Part shown: positions 50,899 through 61,950 of the stretch, one piece after another
Layout: the number at the start of each line of letters is the position of its first letter
Numbering within the stretch: position 1 is the stretch's first letter
NCBI GenBank assembly: GCA_956465555.1
Contig: OY101126.1
Span: forward strand, 600,501 to 664,500
Direction: 5' to 3'
DNA from: Nitzschia sp. pyKryTriq1
Lineage: Eukaryota > Bacillariophyta > Bacillariophyceae > Bacillariales > Bacillariaceae
Length of the DNA stretch: 64,000 nucleotides
Position numbers and translations under genes: made by a program
Notes under the pieces: model-generated
The model's input: the letters and a program-made list of their open reading frames with translations, nothing else
What the model was told of the DNA's origin: nothing
Database searches by the model: none

Positions 50899-51768
50899 TT
50901 AGCGTCTCATGGAACTGGCAGGGCTGACGGTGGCACAATCCGGACAACTTACAAGAGAAGCCAACATGTTCACACGCAATTGACTCCTGCATCCCAAACA
51001 CCGCACAACGTGTTCACCATCAGGTACCTGACTTTGTCCTCGCACAACGACACCAGGACACAATTCTGGAACCTTGGGAGACCGCTGTTCAATGAACCGA
51101 CGATTCGCTCTGGGGGGAGGCAGGGGAGGTTCTTCCGGCTGAATCATGCCACCTCCACCGCCGCCCATGACTCGGGGTTCGGGCAACTTGGGTTTTGGCT
51201 TTTTAGTACCCGTGTAGTAGTCTCCCTTGGTGGGCTCTGGCTGCATTTTGCGTCGCTTTTCGTACTCCGCCATGTCAAATCCAGTGTTATCCTTGACACG
51301 AATATTGGCTTCTACGTGAGCCATGATGCGATATTGCTCCAGGACCTCATCATCGTCCGTCTGGGCTTGATCCGCCCTGGCGTCCGAGTGCTGCACTTGG
51401 CCCAAAATGGCAGTCAGATCTTCTGTACCGCCGCCCTGCAGCAAGGCATCCGAGTACCACGAGGATTGACGGCCGCTGTTGGGAGGAGGTGGAGCCCCAC
51501 TCGCGTCACCCACGTGCGGGAGATTCTGGGTTGGTTCTCCCTCGTCGTACTGGACTGCTGCAGCGGCTGCCATCATCCCGGGGTCTCCACTTCCACTTGA
51601 ACGTGTGGGATTGCTACCACGTCCCGACATGCGACGACGAGACCGCTGGCGTCTCATGCCATGTCCATCTGCTGCTTCGCCGTTGGCGTCGGCGTCGGCG
51701 CCATCCGTCGATTGGTATAGGCTACGTGCAAACGAGCTGGACCTCGTCATCTCTTCTCGAGGATCCAT
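50899..51768 (-). CDS. hypothetical protein with C-terminal zinc ribbon
   Basis: The ATG at 51768 (MDPREEMTRS) gives 289 residues. Most is disordered: an Arg/Ser stretch, acidic and Pro/Gly-rich linkers, and a short helix DDDEVLEQYRIMAHVEANI. The end has VRCLGCRSQL followed after about 12 residues by SCPDC, two C-x2-C knuckles as in LSD1-type plant zinc ribbons. Function unknown; perhaps an adaptor. Confidence 0.65.
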   Translation of the reverse strand: MDPREEMTRSSSFARSLYQSTDGADADANGEAADGHGMRRQRSRRRMSGRGSNPTRSSGSGDPGMMAAAAAVQYDEGEPTQNLPHVGDASGAPPPPNSGRQSSWYSDALLQGGGTEDLTAILGQVQHSDARADQAQTDDDEVLEQYRIMAHVEANIRVKDNTGFDMAEYEKRRKMQPEPTKGDYYTGTKKPKPKLPEPRVMGGGGGGMIQPEEPPLPPPRANRRFIEQRSPKVPELCPGVVVRGQSQVPDGEHVVRCLGCRSQLRVNMLASLVSCPDCATVSPASSMRR

Positions 51769-52818
51769 TTTGACTGGCGCTGTGCGTTTCTGTGACTACC
51801 TGGAAATATAAGATAATTCTTCTTGGAACAACAAGCTCCTCTGGTTGTAGAAAGTCGGTAGGCGATCAAGAACGATAATGGGTTGTTGTAAAGCAAGGCG
51901 ATTGCCGGTTTTGGCTCTACATGTACGATCTACAGGTACGATGTGTGCTGTGTCGTCTGTTGCTACCATGGCTGTTTGTGTCGGCTGTTTTTGCACGATT
52001 TCTCTCATGCCCGCGGTCGGTACCAGCTGTACCAGCGGTATGAAATAATGCCCAGTACTTACCGGCACTGGTACTGATGCGATAGCGGTCATCGCGTGGT
52101 TTATTGCGATCCTGCACGCATCTAGTAGTCGTACCGGTACCGTATCACACAGTACCAGGTACCAGTACTGTACTCAGTACTGGTACTGGTACTGTGCCAG
52201 GTAGACTATTACCGCGGATTTTTTACCGGGTCCGGAGCTCGCAAACTGACGACTGATGGACCAGTGATTGACCTCCCACCGCTACCGGTACATTGTACCG
52301 GTACTGTACCGGTACACGAGCATACCGTCATGCCGGTACCATACGAATACTGTAATAGGTCATCCAGTAGCACAGGCTAGTCCAGCAACCAGGTGGTGCC
52401 GATAGTCGAATACATGTCGGATAAGTTCACATGCTACTCTAGAGAGTCTATATTGTATTCGGTACTTGAATAACCATCATCATTAGCTTCCGAGACAGGA
52501 CTAGTAGTAATGTGAAGCATTGTAAGGTATTTGGGTGAAGAGCTGATGAGAGTTTTGAGAGCGTCCAACAATCTGCAAGAAATCGAGCATGCGTATTCGT
52601 GCCATTTTTCGATGCCAGAGATGGGTCATTTCTGGACCATAAGAGAAACTTCTGTGGTCTGGTGAAAAAGTACGGATGGCTGTATCGACGCGCGAGCGGA
52701 TCTTGTTGATATGCTTGTTCTACACGAGGCGCACTCGAGGATGGCAACAGTTTCCTCACGATGGCTCCAGGAGCCCCCTTCGTCCCCAGTAAATCTCCCG
52801 TACACAAGGAAAACCGCC
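51769..52818. other. intergenic with large GTACCGGTAC island
   Basis: No gene. About 52115-52345 is a dense island of GTACCGGTAC, GTACTGGTAC and GTACCAGGTAC variants, which can fold into many alternative hairpins. Another short cluster is at 52020-52080. Confidence 0.7.
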
Positions 52819-54213
52819 TTATTGGTTGGACGACTTTGTCACGATGATAGTGTGCAGCCATCCGCGGTGGATTGCTTCGATCGATTCTCCCTCGTCCAAC
52901 AACGTATCGACATAGCTTGGAGTAAACGAGGCAAATTCTCGCAAACTCTCGTCTTTCCACAAATGCGCTTGGATTACTTGCCCTTGATTGTCGACAATGG
53001 TCGTCCGATCGTGGTGAGCGGCAAATTGACGCAGCGGGAATTCGATCAATCCGGGAGGGACAAGCAAAACGGGATCCTGTAGGAGTACCGCCTCGTCGGA
53101 AGCGATACCTACCGCGTAGACACTTCCATCCTCCAAAAGTATAGCAGTATGATGCGACCCACACGCTATTTGTAGAATCTTTTCTGTCGGAGGAAGGCCA
53201 ACGACTAGCTCGGGTAACTCTGCATCTTTTGGCTTCCCAGTGTCATTGTCGAACGCCATATTTTTGCCCCAATGGTACACGTGATGATCAGTTCCTAGTA
53301 GAGCGGCATGATGCATACCCGAGGAAATCTGAGTCGCGCGACCATCAAATATAATTGGTCCCGCCATACTGTCTTGGTCTGAATCGATATCCCTAGCCAG
53401 TTGTCCTCGATTGGCTTTGCCCCAGCCGTAGATTCGGCCAGACTTGGTCAACGCATAACCTTGCTGAAAACCAAGAGCAACTTGCACTATTGGCTCTTCT
53501 TGCTCGGGCTCTGTACTCATAGTTTTGTTGTTGGAAGATGAAATGCCGACAATAGGGTGTGGCGTCCAGACATTGTTGGTGATCTTGCCGGTTCCACATT
53601 GACCCCTGTTATTGATGCCCAATAGATATAATGTGCCTGATGTTCCGATCATGGCCATAAATCCAGCACTGCAGCTGACATGTGTCATTTGTGAGTCTCC
53701 AATACTGGAAAGATCCAGCTTGGTCCAATCATGAATCAAAGAGTACTGGCGCGCCGCATCCCAAGTCTCACTTTCATCGCCACCACTCGCAAACCCAATA
53801 AGACGCGAAATCATGCTTCCTACAATCGTTGTGTCACTTGGATCCAACGATTGATTGGCCCAAAGTCGAACTCGTTCCGGCATTCGGTTCATGCGCAACA
53901 AATTCATCAAATCGTGAGGTCGCCCTACCACCTGAACTTGCCCTTGAGTATCCAGAAAGGCCGAGAAGCCCCATCCAGCCGCCGCCTGTTGAACGTCGTC
54001 TTTCGGATATATCATCACGGGAGCTGCCTCGATCGAATCGTCTTCATCAAAATGACCTTCCACGGTTTCCGTTACGTGTTTCCTGGTCATGGCTCCCGTC
54101 CATCCCTCGCCAACGGCATAGATCGCCATACCGCGGACAGCATACGGGGAAAGGGTCAGTCCTACTCCCTGGCGGCTCCATCGGTGGTGCTGCAATACCA
54201 GGCGGAAGAACAT
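52819..54213 (-). CDS. RCC1-repeat beta-propeller protein, possibly mitochondrial
   Basis: The frame opens at a GTG (54270); the first ATG is at 54213 (MFFRLVLQHHRW), giving 464 residues. That N-terminus is Arg/His/Leu-rich without acidic residues, like a mitochondrial presequence. RCC1-type blades are visible: LYLLGINNRGQCGTG, IYGWGKANRGQLA, VYHWGKNMAF, VYAVGIASDE, each preceded by a short helix or loop such as ISSGMHHAALLG and IACGSHHTAILLEDG. RCC1 propellers serve as exchange factors or scaffolds; the mitochondrial animal RCC1L is one possible counterpart. The exact partner is unknown. Confidence 0.8.
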   Translation of the reverse strand: MFFRLVLQHHRWSRQGVGLTLSPYAVRGMAIYAVGEGWTGAMTRKHVTETVEGHFDEDDSIEAAPVMIYPKDDVQQAAAGWGFSAFLDTQGQVQVVGRPHDLMNLLRMNRMPERVRLWANQSLDPSDTTIVGSMISRLIGFASGGDESETWDAARQYSLIHDWTKLDLSSIGDSQMTHVSCSAGFMAMIGTSGTLYLLGINNRGQCGTGKITNNVWTPHPIVGISSSNNKTMSTEPEQEEPIVQVALGFQQGYALTKSGRIYGWGKANRGQLARDIDSDQDSMAGPIIFDGRATQISSGMHHAALLGTDHHVYHWGKNMAFDNDTGKPKDAELPELVVGLPPTEKILQIACGSHHTAILLEDGSVYAVGIASDEAVLLQDPVLLVPPGLIEFPLRQFAAHHDRTTIVDNQGQVIQAHLWKDESLREFASFTPSYVDTLLDEGESIEAIHRGWLHTIIVTKSSNQ

Positions 54214-56197
54214 TACTGTTTGCGCCAACACAACCTTGGACTTGTCGATGGTGCTACGAGTGCGATGCACTGAGCTACTATGTTATGTGTTGCATATCCC
54301 GACCGTCACGTCGCAATGGCGGTGCCACAAGGCGGCACATACATGCGAACTAATCCTACCCGGTACGTACCGGTATCGTCTATCGTTTATCGTCGTCGCC
54401 GTCGGTCATCGTCGCGGACAGAGAGCCATGCCCCGGATCTTGATGATTATGCGGTTGATGATGATTCATTTTTTCAAAATCCTTTTCTTTTAGTCATTTG
54501 AGTCGCACATCGATGACGTCAGAATATACATACCGCGCGGTACGAACTTTGTACCGGTACCAGATACCAGTACCGTATCGCGGGCGGGCGGGAGATCCCG
54601 CGATCGATCGGCAGCCGCTGCGGTCGCCGAAAACCGCGCCAGCCCATCTCATCGCGCACCTCTCACAAATTCAGGACGAGACGAAAAAACTTCGGAAATG
54701 CCAACTGCCAACACACACACTGCATCCATCATGATGAAAAAGTCGTTTCGGCGATAGTGAAAACACTGTCGATTTTTTATAGTACAAGAAAGTCCCAATC
54801 GGCGCTCTTGGCGATTCGAACATATGGAAAATTCGAAAATGATGGGATCACGACCAAAAATCGTGTCATTAGAAATTGCTGCTGCCCAAGTAGTCTCTAG
54901 CTTTTAGAGCGTACAAGTAGAGAGATACTCCTCCGTAGTCTTGACCGAGACTTTGCAAAAGGATACCAGACGCAGCTATTTTGACGCACTGATTTCTACT
55001 CCTAGAATTGCTTGCACGTGCAGCCGTAGTGTCGGTGCTCTAGCATAGGGATTTTCAGGGTAACAGCTAGTAACAATCTGTAGCCTGTAGAACAACGACT
55101 CGGGAGGAGGCCAGTAACACTGAAACAACTCATTCAGCTACTTATAATATTCGAATGCAAATTCATGCTCGTAAATAGAAAAGACTACTCTAGTAGAGTA
55201 AAATTGTATGTTATTATACAAAATGTGATTCTATATTATCTCGGTTTGTGTATTTTACTGTACGGTCTATGGAGTTGCGGTGCACATCATTGCTTCCGGA
55301 GAAGGTCTTAATCTCCTCAAAAGTAGTCCAGCGGCTATCAAGAACCGGCTCATCGCGGAACGCAGAGATATGTCGCATCATACTCGTGTATGTGACGGAG
55401 TCTTAAACCCTTGATTGGGTCATGGAGGGTGTCTTGGTCGTAGTCGGTATCAAACGTGTGACATGGCGGCTGGCTGGGGAGTCCAATCCCCCAACGTTGT
55501 TTGCCATCAAAGAACATGGGAGGTTTTGTCCAATTTAGACCAAGGCAAAGCACGAGCATCCTTTTCGACTCCAAGCCACTTCAATGGATTGGTCATCGTC
55601 GATGGTACAGTCTCGATCATCATCTCGGCGCCTGGTGTTCTGAAATCGTTGGCTCGATTCCGACTCCAAATTCAGCTTGCCTGGGAGAGTCAAATGGCCA
55701 CGCTGGGGAGCGCTTCCCTGGCTGGCGACAATGTACGCAACTGGAAGGGCCCAGACGAATGGAAGTAGTTCAACACCGCTCATTTTGTTGTAGTCGTTCT
55801 TTGAAGTAGGATGGAATCGGTTGGGGGGGGGTTGTTTTTGTGGTGTGACCGTGATGGATTAGAAGCGAGATGTTTTTATGAGAAGGAGATCGGTGGAGTT
55901 TTTGTTGCTCGGGAACCCCGCGACGTGTTTGAAGTACGAGACGGGGTTTTTGTGGGATAGATTTCCTTTGCCGGCGCGTTCATTCACCATGTGTATCGTT
56001 ACTTCCACAATCGTGGGAAGAACGCCAGCTTCCGCGCCTGTGCCTCAGCAAGACACGACACACGACAGCCATTGGGTTTTTTAAATTGTACGAGTACTGT
56101 AAGAATCAAATTATCAAAAATAGGCGCTTGTGCTCTTTTTGTTTTGATTTGTCGACCTGTCTCCATTATTCATTCTTCCGACTTCCGACATCCGACA
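54214..56197. other. intergenic, 2 kb, no gene supported
   Basis: GTACCGGTAC-type cores lie at 54358-54375 and 54535-54580. Between 55350 and 55790 overlapping frames occur on both strands, none with a recognisable domain; a decayed gene is possible. The rest is AT-rich and featureless. Confidence 0.4.
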
Positions 56198-56704
56198 ATG
56201 CATGCGGGCGATACTGTGGAACCCGAGGACGGGTGGTATTCACACAACAAGGGATGTGATCTGGTTGCGAAGGACGATGTATTTCCCACCAACAGGAATA
56301 AATGTCGAAGTTCAAGCGAATGGTGTGTTGCCGTTGGTCCTGCGATGCAAGCTGGGGAGAGCAACGATGATGAAGATGACGAGTTGCCAAGTGGGGAGAG
56401 TGATGAGGACGTCGATGATAATTATGTTGCGGAACCAGTTGAAGAAACCGTTGACGAAGACGAAGGATCTGAAAGCTCCGACAGCAGTGACGATGATGAT
56501 GATAATTTGACAACTACGAGGTCGGGAAGGGCAGTGAAGCGCACAGCGCGGTTCATCGAAGAGATGGGAGGAGTACAGTTGACTCCGGCCGAAGAACAAT
56601 TCTACGGAAAGATATTCGAAGGCGAGGTCCCATGTGTTGGTGCCGGACTTGGTGGCGGATTCGGGCACACTTCGGAACTGTATGTTATGAAGTACAAGTA
56701 AGCG
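56198..56704 (+). mobile_element. Ty1/copia-type retrotransposon fragment (pol, region before RT)
   Basis: An acidic linker followed by a TRSGR box and then a stretch ending in GLGGGFGHTSELYVMKYK, which resembles the segment just ahead of the reverse transcriptase in diatom copia-like (CoDi) elements. No LTRs, gag, integrase or RT core were found nearby, so this is a small, broken relic. The match is from memory of the family. A host gene that has taken over such a piece is an alternative. Confidence 0.5.
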
Positions 56705-57263
56705 ATGGCGTCGCCTGATCTGCGATGACATGATTATTCATTGCATTCGGATAGTTGATTATTGATTATAGTCATAAGTCGCGTACTACTACACACACCA
56801 CACCAACAACAACTAAACGAGGACTACTCCCCGCCTCAAAGTCTACGAGTAGAGTAGAGAGAGGGAGATGCACCCTCTCTCTAGTAGAGAGTACTGTAGA
56901 GAAGAGAATAGGTAGATACGTCGTCCATCGCGCCGCACCGAAGTATAGTACTTGTTTGTCAACCTCTCATTTTTGCTGCTGCTCTAACGCCGAGCTATTC
57001 TCTCCTCGACCTGCTGCTGCTGCTACCAATCATCCAGCAGAGTACTACCAACGAACGAAGTAGTAGTAGGTACCACCACCGGCGGCAGAGCTCAAGAATA
57101 CGGATGAAATCTGGTAGTAGAATCAATCGTCAATCCTTAGGTATTTTGCTTTCAAAGATGGATGTGATGATGTAAATAATAAATTGGTATTTTATGTGGC
57201 TGTTGTTCTTCTATCTAGTCTATGATCTTCTTTCTTCTGGTAGAGTCACTTGTGAATGGAAGC
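56705..57263. other. intergenic, nothing recognised
   Basis: A CTACTAG/GTAGAG-rich tract lies at 56840-56910, along with short CTG runs near 57010. No gene. Confidence 0.4.
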
Positions 57264-57860
57264 TTATTCGTTCGCACTTAGCAAAGCCCCGCAAAGCCAG
57301 TTTCTTTCCGTTAGTTTATTGATCATGCACTCGAAATAAAAGTCTGCTATCCGAGAGTTGTAGCCAATCATTTCTCCAAGGAGATTGTCGTCTACTAGTG
57401 GTTTGGTCCACGTCTTGGTGGCTTTCGACAAAGACACAGCTTTTTTTCGAGCTTTATCCCTCGTTGGTTTGCTGGATGCTCTAGAGACTTGCCGTAAAAG
57501 CTCACTTCCGTTGTTCATTCTCTTGTATGCTTGATAATTCAATAAAATTCGACGGGAATGGTTGAAGCAGATACTTCCCGTCGATGCTTCCGAATCACCG
57601 TTGAAGTCTGCTCTGTTGATTCTGAAATTTTCCAACTCGTCACTTTCGTCGTACCACACCAACGCTTTCTCTTCCTCTGTCATGTCGTCATCGTACTCGA
57701 AAACCTGATGGTCGGATTGAAACGTAACTTCCTTCTTGCCGATGAACGTAACAGGGGGGAGACAGTTCTTCGGATCTTTCCCAGGAGCTTTGCGTTTGCC
57801 GCTGTGCAAGCAAGAAGGCTTGATGTATGGGTCGCCCCCGCGATGGATATCAAGAATCAT
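57264..57860 (-). CDS. conserved-looking family protein of unknown function
   Basis: A single frame of 198 residues from an ATG (MILDIHRGG). The pattern VTFQSDHQVFEYDDD followed by MTEEEKALVWYDESDELENFR is typical of a large, lineage-expanded family in diatoms: a V-x-F box, a short spacer, then an E-E-x-x-x-x-W-Y-x-x-x-E box. The second half is helical and basic and contains a predicted bipartite nuclear signal (KPTRDKARKKA). No biochemical function known to me. Confidence 0.65.
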   Translation of the reverse strand: MILDIHRGGDPYIKPSCLHSGKRKAPGKDPKNCLPPVTFIGKKEVTFQSDHQVFEYDDDMTEEEKALVWYDESDELENFRINRADFNGDSEASTGSICFNHSRRILLNYQAYKRMNNGSELLRQVSRASSKPTRDKARKKAVSLSKATKTWTKPLVDDNLLGEMIGYNSRIADFYFECMINKLTERNWLCGALLSANE

Positions 57861-58844
57861 GGTGAAGTATGCACGTACTTGTGGTTGAATTGGAATTTGA
57901 ATTGGCGAAGTAGAACAGTTTATGAGAATGTTGGGCCGTTGTCGTCAAGTACGGTAAAAGTACATACCGGTACCGTGGTGTCACGCTCTGGTCTACAAGT
58001 ACCGGTACATACAGACTACGGTATACGGTAGTAGTAGCAAACCGGACGAAGCACAGCATAGAGCTCGAACTGGAACGGGAACACGGGGAATGCATGAATG
58101 AACGACGAGACGACGACTCATTCCTCACTCGTCGTCATACGGGTGTAGACGTCAATTCCCATTGGATGGCAACTTACGTGACTCTTGTGGTCAATCGTCA
58201 GGGGTGCGCGAAGCGCCCTCCAATTCTTGTTTGAACCCGTTTTGTCGTGGGAAGAGACATGGCGAATCATACCCCTTATGAATAATGAACAATTGCAGAC
58301 ACATATGGAACACTTCGATTACCTTAGGGGTCTCATTTTTAAGTCGTGGGGACAAATCACGGATCGTCTCGTGGATGGACAGAAGGCGATTTGACGGCCG
58401 AAAGGGCGCCCCAAAAGTAAAAAGGGGCGTTGGAGGGAAAAAGTCGTGAGTAGAAGTTGCAAAGTGATGGTGGTTGATGGACCGGCGGACGGACGGATGT
58501 ATCCGATCCGCCCGCTCTCAGCATACCGGTACACAGTACAAGTACTGGTCCTCTCTAGACAACGTACACACCGGTACCGTATGTACCTGGTACAGAGTAC
58601 ACGAGGACACACAGTACTTGTACATCTTTAGCCGTAACATCATCAATAATAAATACTCGTAACACACGCACCCAAACATCCCACGGAAGATCCATCCTCA
58701 TCATCCATCATCTACGAATTGTCACTTCTTGCTGTTGCCACTGGGTAGCATTGCTCTGATCGCCTTCCGTTCCAGTAGCTCTACCGATAGAGTGCTATAC
58801 GTTTACTAGCAAGAGTATTAGTGCGAAGTATTCGTATCCATACA
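57861..58844. other. intergenic with two GTAC islands
   Basis: Islands of GTACCGGTAC-type repeats lie at about 57955-58030 and 58520-58630. At 58185-58394 there is an open stretch with a protein-like string (WEETWRIIPLMNN, YLRGLIFKSWG) but no ATG and no neighbours to join; it may be a remnant of an older gene. Confidence 0.4.
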
Positions 58845-61681
58845 ATGGCTACCAAAAGCTTCCGCCCGTGTTCTTTCTGCTTTGTTGCGTCGTGGTCGTG
58901 GCTACCTCTCGTCGTCGCTGCACGTGAAATCATTCTGTTCGATTATGGTTGGAAACACCGGACAGGTCTCACAGACTGGGCGATGCCCAACGATTTACCA
59001 CCTACCGATACGGATCCAGGTCCCAGCCCCAAAGAATCTTCCCCGGACTACGATGATAGCGGGTGGTGGGACGTTCAGCTCCCGCACGATGGTTTGATTG
59101 TGAACGCGCCGTCCAAGGAAGCTTGTCCCGACGGCTGTTCGGGTTTTTCGTATATTCCGAGGCACGTACTGTGGTATCGAAATACGTTTTCGTTGCCAAA
59201 AGAATGGCAAGAAGATCACCAGAGTAGCATGGAGGCAGGGACTGGAAGCGTCATCTCTTTAGAGTTTGAAGGATCCTTTCGCAACACCACTGTGTGGTTG
59301 AACGGCAAGCTGGTCCTCAATCATGTTTGCGGCTACACTCCTTTTCGAATCGAGCTTGAGCCTGATCTTCTGCGGTCGGGAGAAAAGCAAATAGTCGCTG
59401 TTTTTGTCGATCCTGATAACGGCGATAGTGGGGGCATTTCGCGAGGTTCGGGCTGGTGGTACGAAGGAGGTGGACTTTATCGGCATGTGCGCTTGATCAA
59501 AACCAACGCTGTTCATGTTGAGCCCAACGGACTTTTTGTCAAGAGCGAATCCACGTCGGGCTTTAAGAAAGGCCGAGCATCCACTGCAGTTCTCCATATG
59601 GAAGCGTCTATCGTCAGCAAAGAATCCGGTATCTGCTATGCATTTGAAGTGACAGATCCCAAAGGAGTGCAACTAGCGTCCACGAAATCTACAGAGGCCC
59701 AGGGCAAGCTATCGACTCCCGTCACTATTGAGGAGCGCGTAGAGATACTAGACCCCATGTTGTGGACTAGTGCTGAGCCATATCTGTATCAGGTTGAGGT
59801 GGTGCTAAAACAGTGTGGTGATCAAGCCAAAGAGCTCGATCGAGTGTCGGTTCGTCATGGGATCCGAAAGATTTTCTTCGATCCTAATCACGGCTTCTTT
59901 CTGAATGATCAGAAATTCAAGATTCGAGGTTTCTGCGATCACGACACCTTTGCGGTAGTTGGCATGGCACTTCCCGATCGTATCAACCTATTTCGAGTAC
60001 GTACTTACTTTGCGGCGGAAACAGTCGGGCGCTTATCTCGGGATCTCGTTTCTTACGTTTACTTTTGAAATGCTAGGCACAAGCCTCACGGGGTATTGGC
60101 GGAAATGGACGACGTACGTCCCATAATCCTCCGGACCCAACTCTTTTGGATATCTACGACCGGTTGGGTATGGTCGTCATGGATGAAAATCGCCTCTTTG
60201 GTGATAATCCAGCCTACGTCAAAAATATGGGCGATCTTGTTCGCCGTGACCGCAATCATCCTTCGGTTGTCATTTGGTCATTTTGTAACGAAGATGGCTG
60301 TGAAGGAAAACATGAAAAGGGAGGCCCCGCCTTTCAAGCCGTCGCCACCAAGTATGATGGAACGAGACCGACGCTCGCCAACATGTTTACGTTCAATGAT
60401 CTACTTTCCAATACAGTTGATGTTCAAGGTTTTTCTCATCAGTTGCGAGATAAATTAGACGATTGTCACGCGGCTTTGCCCAACAAACCGATTTTCATGT
60501 CCGAGTGCTGCTCGTGTAATTCGATGCGTGGGGAAGACGAAGGCTGCGAGACAGAATATGATAATCCCCACAGCGCATGTGACCAGAAAGCCTTCAACGC
60601 TAGATGCTTGGAGAAACTGGTAAACGTCTCCGATGGGGTCGATTATTCTGCCGGGACAATGGTCTGGACGCTCTTTGACTACTATGGCGAGCCTCCGTCG
60701 GCGGGACTTCACGTTTCAAGCACCTATGGTCAATACGACCTTTGCGGCTTCCCCAAAAGCGCTGCATTCTGGTTTCGAACCCAATGGCTGTTGAGCGTTG
60801 CAGATGGCCGAATCGACAAACCCTTTCGAACCCAAGGGGCCCACGAGGTGCACATTGTTGAATCATGGGAGTCACCTGATATCTGGAATTATACTCGAGG
60901 CAACAAGACAAGGAGTATCCATGCCTATGCGAATGCTCCATTGGTAGAGTTGTTTGTCAATGGAAAATCTCAAGGTCCCCGCTCGATAACACCAATGGTC
61001 ATGGGTGATGGTGGTTCCTACGCGGAATGGGAACATACACCTTGGGAAGCAGGCACGCTAACTGCTGTGGCTCGTGCGGCGAATGGCACACAAGTGGCGA
61101 AGATATCACAAACGACCAACAGCAAAGCTGCTACTTTGGTATTGAGCTTGGATTGTCCTTCTGAAACAACTGGAACGGGGAATGCACTTTTTCTCGATGG
61201 CCAAGATGTGGCATTAGTTCGAGCGACCGTTGTCGATTCTTTGGGGCACGTTGCGCGCTTGGCGACAAACAATATCACCTTTAGGATTTTGAGTGGACCT
61301 GCTCGTATCCAAGGGACGGCCAATGGTGATCCAAAGAGTTATCAGCCTCACAACTCGAGCTCTCAAAATGCCTATCATGGACTTGTAAGGGCTGTTGTCC
61401 GAGTCGCCTCCATTGCGGGCTTGTCTCCTCGCCAGAAGATGCTACTTGAAAGTGTCCACAGCTCCCGTCTATTCGAGAAAGGGGGTCTGTCCCTGACGGA
61501 TGACGATGATGTTGTTATTGAGGCCACCTCTCCTGGATTCAAACCAGCACAACTCCGAATTCCGACTTCAACCGATGCGTCCAAGGCATCGGTGTTGGCT
61601 GTCGCCGAAGCTGGTGCCGGTAAAGCAGTTGACTTCTTTAGTGGCATGATATCACACGAGAGCACAATTGCCCTCCAGTGA
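58845..61681 (+). CDS. secreted glycoside hydrolase family 2, beta-galactosidase type (2 exons)
   Basis: Exons 58845-59996 and 60077-61681 join in phase over an 80-nt GT-AG intron into 918 residues. The ATG at 58845 starts a signal peptide (VASWSWLPLVVAA). The GH2 order is clear: jelly-roll sugar-binding domain (W-x-VQLPHD, GYTPFRIELEP, SGWWYEGGGLYRHVRL), immunoglobulin-like domain, then the TIM barrel with GNGRRTSHNPPDP, LVMDE-like VVMDENRLFG, NHPSVVIWSFCNEDG (acid/base Glu) and PIFMSECC (nucleophile Glu). A long C-terminal beta-rich part follows. It removes terminal galactosides (or related sugars) from extracellular or vacuolar glycans. The wording is close to bacterial enzymes, so gene transfer is possible. 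Confidence 0.9.
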
Positions 61682-61950
61682 AGAATCTCCGCGCCTATAC
61701 TGCTCAAGTTCCGTCGTTAAAGCGTCATGTTTCATGCTCACTTTACTACTAGTAGTAGAGTATTACTAGTGCTGTATACTCCCTCTACTACTAGAGAGTG
61801 CTTCTTCGATCTACTCGTAGCTAGCGTCGAGGCGACGATGAGATGGTGATTATTATGTCTGTGTTCGATCCCTCGTCGAGTCACTGACTCGAACGAATGA
61901 TAAAATCTGCCGTTCTACTCGTCGACAACAATCTCAATCGGCGCAGAGCG
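61682..61950. other. short convergent intergenic region
   Basis: A CTACTAGTAGTAGAG-type tract lies at 61745-61800 between two convergent genes. No gene. Confidence 0.5.

Noticed and set aside
50731-51600. Plus-strand frame of 289 codons
   Set aside because: Antisense to the zinc-ribbon protein; the minus strand has the better codon and domain evidence.
55350-55790. Overlapping frames on both strands, including one starting MSGVELLPFVWALP
   Set aside because: No intron model joins them, no domain is visible, and the strands compete; at best a decayed gene.
58185-58394. Short protein-like frame without ATG
   Set aside because: No start, no neighbouring exons, no family; possibly a remnant.
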